This document shows, in pieces, positions 21,970 to 32,752 of a stretch of DNA of 64,000 bases (the first letter of the stretch is position 1; each line of letters opens with the position of its first letter). This DNA is from Nemophila menziesii (Eukaryota > Streptophyta > Magnoliopsida > Boraginales > Hydrophyllaceae). Location of the stretch: assembly GCA_029959085.1 (NCBI GenBank), contig JARWIR010000031.1:6262001-6326000 (forward strand). Reading direction: 5' to 3'. A program made the position numbers and the translations under genes. The notes under the pieces are model-generated. The model had not been told where the DNA came from, did not search any database, and worked only from the letters and a program-made list of their open reading frames with translations.

Positions 21970-24747
21970 CTCATTCAAATAATAGAAGAGTGTTTGGGGA
22001 TCACACTTAGGTTCCAAACAATGTTTGCACATGGTTAACGAGAAGGTTGAGTGTGAAAGACGTCGTACAGTGTCTCAGAATGCTCGTAAATGGCTTGAGC
22101 GCTCAAATTAAGATAGGTGTCTCTATATGATTAGTATAAGTGACTCGGACCAACATGATAATGTGGAACTTTCTGAGGACTATATAGCCCATGGTCGCAC
22201 GAGGCTCGGTCCAAGCCTATACCTCTTATCGCACATCTATGGCCAGTTGTGGCTCGGTTTAGGCCACTACCACATGTGACACTACTATCAGCTCCCCCAG
22301 TACACTCAGCTTGATCATCTATATCTTGATCAACTGAGGCCTGGTCTAGGACAATACCATATTCAACTGTGGATCGATACAGGCCAATACCACACATTAC
22401 ACTACTAATTGTTCCCCTAGCACAGTGAACTAGATCGTCTAATATTTGATCACCTAAGGCTCATTCCAGTGACATAACACGCATGACACTCAAGTTTGTC
22501 GAAAGTCATTGTTTGGGGATTGAACGCGCTTAAATGACTCTACATCTCAAAAATTGAATTGTTTGACTATTTTAATGGCGACGTTCACTCGGGTCGTTTT
22601 CGTGACGATTCATTTATGGAATGATGGTCGGTTCTGGTCTTACACGCTCACACACCCGCACGCGCTGCTGTGTGACCTGGTGGTGCTACTCATGTGACTC
22701 TGTTAATTAAAAGAGTTGTTGCACTCTCATTGACTGTTCATGCACACGAGTTGTATTTTAGTTCATTGGATGTGCATACAAATTTATCAAGGGTTTGTAT
22801 AGTAGATGCGATGTGACATATGTTGGTTGGTAGCACAAATTCAGTCATAAGTCAAAGTTTTTACTGTTCTTCAATAATACTAGTCATGATGGCATTACAT
22901 GGCTTGATCTTATTCGCTACCACAGTACAATCAACAATTGGAGCCTTTGAATAGTCAACTGCATATAGTGCCAGCTTCATGTGATATATTAGGCTACAAG
23001 AGGCTGGTCTGCTACACTCATAACAATTTCTAGTTCCTTCTTATCTCCATGTGTCATTCCCGGATTGACTGGCTTTGTATGGTATGATTCACCACAAGTA
23101 GTGAAGACAAACCATTCTTTCTCATTACCTCTGCTAAGTGTCAAGGTGCTAATTTATAGCTAGATGGATATTGTCAGCATCCAAGCAGGGGTTGTCCAGT
23201 TGTGGAATTTTCAACACTATGTGCCAAACATTCAGTGGTTGGACTGGTACGATTACTATTCCATTTAGTTGAATAGTCAACTACAGTCAATAAGTCATGT
23301 ACACGACATGGCTCACAGCCATTTCATATCACTTCATGACCAGTATTCACCATTTGAACGGGATGTGGCTGCCTTCTATTGGCTATGCCCATTGACTTTT
23401 AAACACTTTTCTTATTCCTTTCCTCGATCATGTGATTCAACCCTATTTACCAATAATTCTTCATCAACAATTTTGTTACACGTTAATTCTTTATTTTGAA
23501 TACCGACATGACCCATTAGCCTTGATGACATCACTACAATATCTGATGCATGCATTTCATCATCATTTTCATAAAGTTACATCATCCCATAATCATTGTC
23601 ATAGAGTGACATCATCCCATAATATTCACCATAATTGTTAAGTCTTTTTTAGGGTTAATTCTTCGTGGATTGTTTTGATGCAACTTTAAATTGTCCAACA
23701 ACATTTCACCCTACATTTTCCCACAAGCCAATACAATTATTTCTTCAATCCACAAATATAATCCATCAAGGAAAAGTCCCAAACTCGTCACAAACCAATC
23801 ATAAAAAGTCTCGATCACCCAACAACCACAACCAATATTTCCCAACCACTATAAGCCACACACATTTCATTAACAAAGAATTATCCCATGCCTTAAGATT
23901 CTTCAAGCCCCAACCACCTTCAATATTAGGAGTGAAAATTTTCTCCCTAGATGTAGACGGAGACTTTTTATTCCAATAGAATTTACATCAAATACTAATA
24001 ATATCACTACGCACATTACCCATAATCGGAAAATTTGTAAACCAAAAAATATGATAACTTGGAGGACTAGTAAAATAAGTCAGAGTCTTACGATATAAGT
24101 CAATCTCGAATCGTTCCATGATCTCACGCACTCTCTTAGTTTAACCCTTAAAGGTTTCTAATCATTTGTATGATAAATAGATGACATGTGAGAAACTCTT
24201 ATATATTTAAACATTGTCATCCCAACCAACATTTTTGTCAAACCATTTATAACACCAAATTATTCTTTATCCGTAATTCCCACAAAATATAAACTAGACT
24301 TCATAAAGTTCATACAAAGACCCGAACACTCACTAAAATAATCCTTTTATTTCATAAGGATTTAAACAGATCTTCAATCACCTCTAGCCATGATCGCAAG
24401 ATCGTTTGCAAATGCAAGGTGGGTGATCTAAGCTTCCCACATTTTAGGTGATAGAAAAATGCTTGAACTTCCTTTTCTTAACCAATCGAGACAAATGTTG
24501 TAAACATAAGATGAAAATATAAGGATATAAAGGATCACCTTGACAAAACCCATTTAATCCATTGAAAGATCTACGAGAGCCTCCACTAATGGATCATGAG
24601 TATGATGGGGATGTCATATATTCCATTATCCATCTAATATACTATTCTAGAAACTTTAACCCCAATAGGACTTCATGAATAAATCTCCATGAAATTGTGA
24701 AAATAGCTTTCTGAAATCAAATCTTGATCGTGCATCTAGGGAGCTCT
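21970..24747 (+). repeat. Left arm of inverted repeat, unit 2, first part
   Basis: Counterpart of 5330-8139. The arm is cut by the 17.6-kb LTR element and resumes at 42392. Small frames at 22131-23979 differ from their unit 1 counterparts by frameshifts and stops and are not called as genes. Confidence 0.8.
23905..24742 (-). pseudogene. LINE reverse transcriptase fragment, left arm, unit 2 (split)
   Basis: Minus-strand LINE ORF2 remnant matching 7280-8135. The catalytic box reads F-A-N-D (codons in 24401-24412), one step less decayed than the F-A-N-N of unit 1. The remainder of this fragment is at 42392-42750, beyond the LTR element. Confidence 0.75.
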
Positions 24748-26278
24748 TGATGTCTCCTCATTTGTGATAGATTAATATTAGGACGAGACATCATTTTTAG
24801 TGATTTAGAAGTCATAAATGTCGATTTTCTTGAGAAATAGTGCACTTTTCTATTTTGAGTCTTGATTTAGTAAAATAATATTTTTAGAGCATATTGGGTT
24901 TAATTGTTTATTTAGTGTGTAGCTTTAAAGATAATTATGGAGCTTAATTAGAGTCCAAGTCAAAGACTACAACTTATGGAAAGAGATTTGCATGGTAATT
25001 GGAGATAAGGAAACAAAAGCTAAAAAGATGGAAAAGGAAAAGCTGCCTAAATCTGGGATTCTGCAGCACACGCCTAAAGAAGTGCTATTTACCCCAAGAA
25101 ATAGGCCGATTCTGGTAATTTCCTTTCATAGGGACAAAGATAATTCTGTTACGATTCTTTTGGTATCTTATGGATCTCAAACCGACCAATAACGAAGAGA
25201 TATGCTCAAAACGGTCCAGCAGTGTTTATCTTTATTTCCATACGAATTTGAGTTGGGCTAGGAGTCCAATACTTTATCTCTTCCTCAAGAAAACGAATTA
25301 GGTCTTCTAAACACCTATAAATACACCCTTATATCACTTGTAAAATCATCCTTGCCTCATAGTAATTAGTTCTTAAGGTTTTAGTCTTCCAAGTTATTGT
25401 AGAGAGCAAGATGATGTCTTTTGTAATTTCTTTTAGTTTATTTCCTTAAGGTATGAACTAAACTTCCCATAGCTTGGGTTTTGCATCATGTATAATCTAT
25501 GAATTCTAATTCTTCTATCTAAGTTTCTTTGGGAATTATATGTTTTAATTTGATATTAGCTACTTATCTCATATTTGTTTATGTGTTTTGATTTATTGTC
25601 TTTCCTAGAACTGATCACTTTAGGATTGTTTTAATAGTAGTTAGATGGTCTACTTGATAGGGTGTTTAACTATTGAACCACCACATAATGTCTAGTGTCG
25701 ATATTAGTTCTGACAAAACATGATTCTAACTAGATAGTCATTAGGGTTTGTTTTAATCACCATATCACCAATGATTGAAGTGTTTGCTTAGGGCCTTAGT
25801 AGCGCTTGATAACCCTATTTGAAACCACGTCTTGGTTGTGCCGTAGCCCCCTTAGTCGCTCTCAAGGTCTAAGGTATGGGAATTTAGAATCCTGACTAAG
25901 TATACAAAGAGCTAATATTCTCCCTTATTAACTAGATTTATAGATAGAATTAGAAAGATTAGTGCATACTAGCAAAACCTGAGCTAGATCTCTCATCTCA
26001 TATTCTTAATCTTTTACTTTATTGTCTTCTATTTTCTTAGTTTTAATTCTTAATTTTGAAAATCTATTTTCTTTTATTTTCTGTCTTTAATTATTTACTT
26101 TTACTCGTTATTTCTACTCACGCGTATAACACACTTAAGTCCCTAAGAACGAACTTAACTTATCATTAAAACTTGCATACGTCCTGTAATACTTGCAGTA
26201 CTGTGCCTGTCTAGGGTGAGAGTACGTAGTTTCTTGGCTAAATTTTATCTTATTTTTATCACACCCTAGGCGACACCA
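24748..26278 (+). repeat. 5' LTR of the 17.6-kb element
   Basis: Starts TGATGTCTCC and ends CGACACCA. A TATA box (tataaata, 25316-25323) in 'cacctataaatacaccc' probably sets transcription start about 30 bp downstream. The 66-codon frame at 24992-25192 recurs in the 3' LTR only because the LTRs are copies. Confidence 0.92.
25316..25323 (+). promoter_or_regulatory. LTR TATA box, 17.6-kb element
   Basis: TATAAATA in a context shared with the nested element's LTR (29037-29046) and the 3' LTR (41424-41431), which supports its role as the conserved core promoter of this family. Confidence 0.7.
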
Positions 26279-26284
26279 AGCTTT

Positions 26285-26302
26285 TGGCGCCGCTGCCGGG
26301 GA
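26285..26302 (+). promoter_or_regulatory. Primer-binding site, tRNA-Asp type
   Basis: TGGCGCCGCTGCCGGGGA lies 6 nt after the LTR. It is complementary to the 3' end of plant tRNA-Asp with one mismatch, the usual primer of Athila-lineage elements. Confidence 0.85.
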
Positions 26303-26528
26303 CTTGTGTCTCTTTAGCGTGTGGGTTATCTATTTCGAGTAGTAGTTTTTAATTAGTTTTATTTTTCAAGTTTTTAGTTTTTATTTTTTCCGGATTTACG
26401 CTTGTGGTTTGCTTTAGTCTTTTTCAGGTTTCACAGTGTTTAGTTCTTGGCCTCCTTTATCGGAGCCTGAGAGGAGCTTCAGACCTTACAACAAACGAGT
26501 TCGTGAGGAAAGAGCCTTAAGAAGAGTA

Positions 26529-28260
26529 ATGGCAGCCCAACAAGATCCACCACTTGGTGACCAACTTGGAGTAAATCCGAGAGGTCCACCACCACCACCA
26601 CCTGGTGGACTACAGCAAATTCCACCATGAATCCAACAACAGAATCCACCTAGTGTGCAACTACCATTAGGAGAAGGTAATGGGCAGAATAACATTAATA
26701 ATCAACATAACCGAGTTGAACAAGACCTTCCTGGCCTTCATGTACCATTCCATGTTCAACCAATCGGTTACCGCCCTCCAGAGATTCCGAATATTAAATT
26801 TAGACCCGATCCGGGTATGCTCAGTCAATTTCAAAGTTTTGGACTCTACACTGGTACAGCAATTCAAGATCCGGTAAGATCGATTCAGAAGTTTATGCAG
26901 ATTTGTGATGACTACATTACTCCTGGCATTACACGCGAGCAACTGTATTGTCATATGTTTTCGTTCTTCTTGACCGGTAGAGCAAGCGATTGGGTAGAGA
27001 GACAACCACATGGAACCATTCATTCTTGGAGAGAACTTCAAGCCGCGTTCTTTAACCATTTTTATCCGAAGAGCATGAGACTCAAAGATCAAACCGAGCT
27101 TGCAAGATTTTGCCAAGAAGATGGAGAAACAGTGGGAGAAGCATGGACAAGGTTTCAAATTAAATTTGCTAGATGTCCGTTCCATGGTTATACACCTGCT
27201 CTACAACTTGCTATATTCTATGAAGGACTTAATGATAAAGGTAGAGAGAAGGTAGATAACATTGGAAAGGGTAATTTTGTGTCCATGAATCATAATGAAG
27301 CTTCCGAGGTGTTAGGAAATATTAAGGAACAAGAAAGAAGTTGGCCTTCAACGCGAGCTTCTGTGGCTAAGACCCGAGGAACGCTTCGTTTAGATGCTGA
27401 AACTGCGAACTCAGCTCAAATATCTGCGTTAGAAAAATCAAATCAAAGAGCTGAAAATAGAGATGCAAAAGAATTTAGCCGCTGCAAACGTAGTACAAGA
27501 AGCACAAGGTTGTCAACAATGTGGGGTTAACAATCATACATGGGAAGAGTGCGAATCAAATCCGCAATCTGTTTACTTTATATCCAATCGCGGAGGTTAT
27601 CAATGGGGTAACCGAAACCATCCAGGTATGCAGTATTCAAATCCACAAGGGGCCGCTAATCCTGGTCATTATCAACCGCGCCCTCAGAACAACTCTTTCC
27701 AACAGAGAGGTCAGTACCAAAATCAATATCAGAATAGACCTGCTCCCCCTCAACAACCTGTTCAAGATGCCTATACCGATTCATTAGATCAGAAAGCTTT
27801 ACCTCAGTATCCTCAAGAAGGATCTATGGACAATCAACAGATAGCACAAGCTCTGGACCGTTTGACCACGACTATGAACGCTCAGGAAGAGAAAGTCTGA
27901 GGACAAGATGCCATACTTCAGATGTTAGGTACTCAAGTAGAACAGTTAAACAAAGTTTTAATAAATTTAATAGAACAAAAGGAAGTAAAGGCAATCGAAA
28001 GAGGTGAAACAATGTTGGGTTCGAAGCTTGCAAGGCTATTTGCCTTGAAAATACAGAAAAAGAAGAGGAAGTACCACATGCTGTCGTTAGTGCCGTGGAA
28101 GTTCCGAGTACCGAAGAAGAACCAACCAAGTCTAGCCCCGTGGAATCTTACTGTTCTGAGTTTTATGTGGAGGATGATCAAGAGAAAGCCGAATTTATAC
28201 AGCTACTGAGGAAGATGCAAGAGGAAATTCGATCGGTTATAGATTATGAAGCTGAGCTGG
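26529..28260 (+). pseudogene. gag: gag of the 17.6-kb element (broken, interrupted by nested element)
   Basis: Gag forms the virus-like particle and binds genomic RNA. The most plausible start is ATG 26529 (M-A-A-Q-Q-D-P-P). A proline-rich N-terminus is followed by a Retrotrans_gag-type capsid domain (about 26830-27250), with REQLYCHMFSFFLTGRASDW and W-R-E-L-Q-A-A-F-F-N-H-F-Y-P as landmarks. A CX2CX4HX4C zinc knuckle (C-Q-Q-C-G-V-N-N-H-T-W-E-E-C) lies near 27510-27555, then a Q/N-rich tail and a coiled-coil-like segment. Defects are an in-frame TGA at 26628, a frameshift near 27460-27480 just before the knuckle, a TGA at 27898, another frameshift near 28020-28050, and finally insertion of the nested element at 28260. 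The frame resumes at 35960. Confidence 0.85.
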
Positions 28261-30086
28261 TGATGTCTCCCTATTTGTTCTAATTATTAGCCCCTTGGAG
28301 ACATCCTTTTAGGTGAATAAATGAGTTATTTGATAGACTTTTAGGCTTATTTGATCATATTGCACTTTCTCTCCTTGGATATTAACTATTTGCATAATCT
28401 GAGCTTTTGTGCGTAAATTTGACTATTTTTAATGCAAAGTTAATAGGTTCTTGAATTTCATGAAAGACCAATCCAAGGGGGAGAAGTTAGAATTAAAGTC
28501 TTAGTGTATTTTAGAGTGTTAGGAAATGATTTTTACTCGAGTTTCTATTTATAGAGTGCACTTTCCTATTTCGTTTTCTTGATTTATTGATTTATTCTTT
28601 TTAAGCATATTTGGTTTAATTATTTATTTAATGTGAAGCTTTAAAAGATAAATGGTAATTACTTAGAGACCAAGTCAAGATAAATATGAAAGGAAAGAAG
28701 ATTTACATGGAAATAAGAAGATTTAGGAAAGATTTATTCAAAGAAGGAAAAGATAAAGCTGCCTTTTGAATCTGAAATTCCAGCCACGTTTTAAAGATTA
28801 ATTCATAATTAAAGATTTCCATGTATTCTGAACGAGTGGTCTGCACCAATAGAAAGCTCTTTCCAAGACAAGTGGTTTCATATATTAGAACTTCTCAAAC
28901 GGATAAGTATTGAAAAAAATATGACCAAATCAAATCAGCAGCAAAATCTTACCTTTTCTAGAATTTAGGGCTACGAATTTAAGAGTCTTTAACTTGTCTT
29001 CCACTCCAAGTAATTCGACCTAGGGCTTGCTAACACCTATAAATACACCCCTTAGACCTCATAATTCAGTACCTCTCAATAATTCTTCAATATATACATC
29101 TTTAGAGAGAGAGTCAGAACCACCTCTCATACTTTACTCAATTCATACATCCTTAGAGAGAGAGTCAAATACTTCACGAGCAAGAAGGCAACGGAGAAGC
29201 TAGAGCTGGAGTAATTCTGTTCTTCCATCAACAGTCATCTAATCCTTAGGTTATATATTTCTTTTCTGTAATTAAATATGATGTCTTTCTATTTAGTTTC
29301 AGTCTTTAAATTTATCATGAGCTAAACTTTTATATACTTGAGAATCGCAATAATGGGATGAACCCTAATTAATTTAAATCTATGTTTTGAATTTGGGATT
29401 GTTATGATTTAAATTGAATTAGGTCTTAGATATTGGATATTACTTTGTTCTTAATCACTATTTCTTTTCGGTACAACTAGAAATAGATTTTAGTATTTGG
29501 GCTATTCACTTCAGTGGCGAAGTGATAATCCGAAAGGGGGGTTTGAATACAGATCTAGGTAATACCTGTGTAATGTCCGTTATTGACCGACAGGCTTAAC
29601 TAGTTGCATAGCCAAAGAGGTAAAATCATATCATCCGAAGAGCCATATTCGACCATACAGGTGTTTATGATACTTTAGGATAGCTTCTAGGTCCACCCGA
29701 CAGGGGGCTAGGAGATATTAGAGTCCCGACTAATATACTAATACCAATTCTACCCTTAAACATAGCATAGATTATATTAGTTAGGAGGATTCTCTGCGAG
29801 ACTCAAGTATATCTCATCTCTGAAGTTAGTTCTTTTACTTTATTATTTCTTTTCTGTTAATTTATTTTATTGCATATTTAGTTATTAGAACACCAAACAA
29901 AAATCTCTTCTTTACTTTTCTGTTAAACAATTATTCTTGTTATCTGATTAATACTGGAGTTGAACCTAATCCGTCCCTGAGAACGAAACTCGATTTATCG
30001 GAGTATTACTTGGACAACCGTACACTTGCGGTCATTGTGGTTCCTTTACTTTCGTACTTAATTTAATAACACACCAGGACCCACCA
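28261..30086 (+). repeat. 5' LTR of the nested element
   Basis: Begins TGATGTCTCC and ends GACCCACCA. The TATA box lies in 'ctataaatac' (29037-29046). Downstream, two copies of a block ending 'cttagagagagagtca' lie near 29100-29167. Confidence 0.92.
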
Positions 30087-30092
30087 AGTTTT

Positions 30093-30110
30093 TGGCGCCG
30101 CTGCCGGGGA
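30093..30110 (+). promoter_or_regulatory. Primer-binding site of the nested element, tRNA-Asp type
   Basis: The same 18 bases, TGGCGCCGCTGCCGGGGA, as in the host element, 6 nt after the 5' LTR. Shared primer usage supports common ancestry and a common helper. Confidence 0.85.
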
Positions 30111-30247
30111 CGGTAGCGTGAGACCCCGGTGTTAAGCTTTAGTAGTTTTAATTGTTTATTTATTTTTTTCAATTTTACGCTTGGTTTTTGTTTTTGTTTT
30201 TGTTGTACAGATTTTTATTCAGGTAATGCTCAAGAGTTTTATTGAAG

Positions 30248-31480
30248 ATGTATAGAGGACATTACCCGGATCCCGATCCATATGACTATTGGGAAGACTC
30301 TTCGGGACAACAACAATGGGGTAGTAACTTCTACCAACAACCTTATCAACACCCGCAAGAGCAAGGTTGGAACAACCAATGGATCGGGAATAATCAACAA
30401 CAACCATCATATCACTATCAGCAAGAGCAAGCATGGAACAACCAATGGGTTGAAAACATTCAACACTATCCACCTCATCACTATCCACAAGAGACACTAC
30501 AAGAGACATGTGCTAGAGTTCAGCGTATAGCAGAAGAACTTAAGGCAGAAGAAGAAGAAAGAAGAGCGATCCGTGCATCCACACAACATATTCTAGACAA
30601 AATGGAGGCCAGATATAATTCTCATGACTTTGATAATAGTAACATGTCTTATGAAGATTCCACTCCCCCGAGGGATGGAAGCGCTCAACCGAAAGAAGTA
30701 GTTGAGGAGGAGGTGTTGAAGGACGATATTAGTGATAGTGATATGACCATCATGCCGGTTATAAATGAAGACCACCATGTGGTTGACAATCCTATTAGCA
30801 TGGTGGAAGAAGGGGTAGCAACGAAAATCCTAGAAATTGAAACTGAGGTTGCTATTCCTATGGTGCGTGCACATGATCAAGATACTGAACGCAAACAAGA
30901 AGAAGAGGTGATCGAGATTATTGAAATTACAAATCAAGAATATGATAAAGTAATAGTGGAAGATTGGGTTGAAAGCGAAGACGAATGTGAAGTGGTTGAG
31001 GAATCCATCGAAGAATTCAAAATTCACAATAAAAGAGAAATCGAATCCCCAACACAAAAAGTTCACCAAGCACTATCTCCACCACAAATCATCATTAGAG
31101 ATAAAAAATCGGAATCACCTCTATTACTACACATGATCAATAGGTGCTACGCAAGAAAGGTGCTACACCGCGAGAGTAAATCGGCAAGGAGGAGCACCTA
31201 CCCACCACACTTTAAAGAGGAACGCGAGATTAAAGAAAATAAAAATGAGCTTATACCGTTGAGGACGGTTATCTACTATCGTGTGGTGAAGAATAAGTTT
31301 CGTCGTGAAAGTAAGAAGGCGAAATGGAGATACTACCCTCCCCCTTTCAGAGATCGATTGAATAAAATTTTAAGGGGGAAGGTTTCGAAGCTTACATGCC
31401 AAGGACGGGGCGAATTCAAGCGGAGGAGAACCGCAAGGGCCTCATTACCATCTTCATGGAAGGTAACGCGTCGAACTTAA
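30248..31480 (+). CDS. Intact 410-residue ORF of unknown function in the nested element
   Basis: I chose ATG 30248, preceded by 'attgaag', the same context as the env-like start at 38068. Three regions are visible. Residues about 1-90 are very rich in Q, N, Y, W and H, with two near-repeats around (E-Q)-x-W-N-N-Q-W, prion-like in composition. Residues about 90-260 are acidic, with a predicted coiled coil around V-Q-R-I-A-E-E-L-K-A-E-E-E. Residues about 290-410 are strongly basic and end K-V-T-R-R-T. There is no zinc knuckle, no capsid motif and no catalytic motif. It occupies the position of gag-pol, and its stop overlaps the conserved post-pol block 'ggtaacgcgtc'. It is the only undamaged long frame in either gypsy element. 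It could be a divergent Gag-like RNA-binding protein or an accessory protein; I do not recognise a family. Confidence 0.7.
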   Translation: MYRGHYPDPDPYDYWEDSSGQQQWGSNFYQQPYQHPQEQGWNNQWIGNNQQQPSYHYQQEQAWNNQWVENIQHYPPHHYPQETLQETCARVQRIAEELKAEEEERRAIRASTQHILDKMEARYNSHDFDNSNMSYEDSTPPRDGSAQPKEVVEEEVLKDDISDSDMTIMPVINEDHHVVDNPISMVEEGVATKILEIETEVAIPMVRAHDQDTERKQEEEVIEIIEITNQEYDKVIVEDWVESEDECEVVEESIEEFKIHNKREIESPTQKVHQALSPPQIIIRDKKSESPLLLHMINRCYARKVLHRESKSARRSTYPPHFKEEREIKENKNELIPLRTVIYYRVVKNKFRRESKKAKWRYYPPPFRDRLNKILRGKVSKLTCQGRGEFKRRRTARASLPSSWKVTRRT

Positions 31481-31690
31481 AGACGTAATAAACAAAAGTG
31501 CTTCTTGGGAGACAACCCATGTTTAATTTTTCTTTAAGTTTTTCAATTCCTAGTGTATAATTCTAAGTTAGTGTCAAGTTTTAGTGTCTACTTTTAAAAG
31601 AAATGAGAAAGTTAGTGTGTTAATGGTGCAGGGATTGAGTTTGGAGTGCTAGGAAAAGAGAAAGGAACACATGGGAAAATTCAGCGCGAA
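31481..31690 (+). other. Conserved post-pol block of the nested element
   Basis: 'gacgtaataaacaaaagtgc' followed by 'gggagacaacccatg' matches the block at 37025-37082 in the host element. This is the usual sequence after pol in Athila-lineage elements, which indicates that the 410-residue ORF replaced or evolved from the gag-pol region. Confidence 0.65.
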
Positions 31691-31990
31691 GTCCGGTATA
31701 CCGCCCCAGAACCCCGGTATACCGCAGGAAGAAAACCCGTGCCACGGGTTACTAACGCGGGTTTTATACAGAGATGAGAAAAAGTGTCGATGCGCGGTCC
31801 GGTATACCGGGCCATACCTCCGGTATACCGCAGGTGAAAAAACCCGTACCACGGGTTGAATACCGCGGGTTTTTTCACGGAGACGAGAAATTGAACAGTG
31901 GCAAAAACCCGTGCCACGGGGTCTTTGCAGAGACGAAAAAAATGAAGCACTGATGGGTCCGGTATACCGGAGGTTATGCCCGGTATACCG
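31691..31990. repeat. Palindrome array of the nested element
   Basis: Six copies of the perfect palindrome CGGTATACCG start at 31694, 31715, 31800, 31821, 31960 and 31981, that is, three pairs with exactly 21 bp between starts. Between pairs are copies of AACCCGTGCCACGGGTT (31734-31750, perfect dyad around a central C), a one-base variant at 31841-31857, and a variant ending GGGGT at 31906-31922. CGCGGG and GAGACGA blocks recur as well, so the array is about four degenerate repeats. It lies between the post-pol block and the leader of the env-like ORF. Confidence 0.9.
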
Positions 31991-32020
31991 CAGCTATGTC
32001 GGTTTGAAGAGTTTTTGCCT

Positions 32021-32027
32021 TATAAAC
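32021..32027 (+). promoter_or_regulatory. Candidate internal TATA box (nested element)
   Basis: TATAAAC lies 31 bp after the last palindrome and 370 bp before the env-like ATG (32391). The host element has the same heptamer 379 bp before its env-like ATG. The following leader is A/C/T-rich with almost no G, as in plant 5' leaders. A role as an internal promoter is inferred. Confidence 0.4.
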
Positions 32028-32390
32028 TTCTTACTTCATCAAGAAGTAACCCTAGCCTCTTCAAAAACGAATTTTACAGAACTTAACCCTTATGTACCTG
32101 CACAAAGACCACTACAACACCCAAGAACATTAAATCCTTCCTCCTAATCCATTCCAAACACACATCCAACACCACAATCATTCAAGAACATAGAGAAATC
32201 TTCTCCTTCAACCTTAAATCTCTTCATCAAAGCTTCAATCCTATTCATTAAACCTTCCCCAAGCCATTACATATTATTACCCATCTCATATAACACCATA
32301 ATCCTTCATTATAAATCCTCAAAACATCAAATTCCAAAACTCTTCTCTAGATTTTTATTATTTGAAGTTTTGAGTTTGGGGTTCATTGAG

Positions 32391-32690
32391 ATGTCGAAGA
32401 TTGGGAAGATCAAGAATACCGTGGAGAGGAAGAAGAAGTTGAAGAACCTTTTATTACTTGTGGAGTGTTGAAAGATGTAGTTGAAAGAATGGAACTTTTG
32501 GAGGATAATCATGAAGAGGTGTTGAAACCCATAGGAAAAAGTCACAAAAGAATTGGAGCTTATGCAAATCATATTACGTGGAGTGAGCAATGTTCCACAT
32601 GCCACCTACGCAACACAAGAAGCTCAACCTACACGCAACCATGGAAACCAGCTTCGTGCTGGTTCAGATACGTTTTCCTATCCCTTTCTC
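32391..32690 (+). pseudogene. Collapsed env-like ORF of the nested element
   Basis: An ATG at 32391 in the conserved context 'tttgagtttgggg...attgagatg' opens a basic stretch that stops after about 25 codons. Beyond it, in another frame, is a coiled-coil-like piece (V-V-E-R-M-E-L-L-E-D-N-H) resembling the C-terminal part of the ORF at 38068-39264. The central globular domain present in the host element is missing, presumably by deletion. Confidence 0.55.
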
Positions 32691-32732
32691 ATTTGTTTTA
32701 TTAAGTTTTTATTTTCTTTCTTGAGTCTTTTC

Positions 32733-32752
32733 GAGTCGTGGGGACACGACTC
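32733..32752. ncRNA. Conserved 8-bp hairpin, nested element
   Basis: GAGTCGTG-GGGA-CACGACTC is identical to 39353-39372 in the host element and recognisable at 1934-1953 in the relic. It lies just downstream of the env-like region in all three. A structured RNA role is inferred. Confidence 0.55.

Noticed and set aside
24992..25192. 66-codon frame in the LTR, also at 41100-41297
   Set aside because: It lies upstream of the LTR TATA box, in the untranscribed part for full-length RNA. It is preserved only because the LTRs are copies of each other.
30242..30247. Upstream TTG start for the 410-residue ORF
   Set aside because: Plant translation would use the ATG at 30248. The same 'attgaagATG' context starts the env-like ORF.
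31691..31990. CRISPR-like appearance of regularly spaced palindromic repeats
   Set aside because: The repeats are very short, pairwise spaced, and inside a plant LTR retrotransposon. There are no spacers of uniform length or cas genes.
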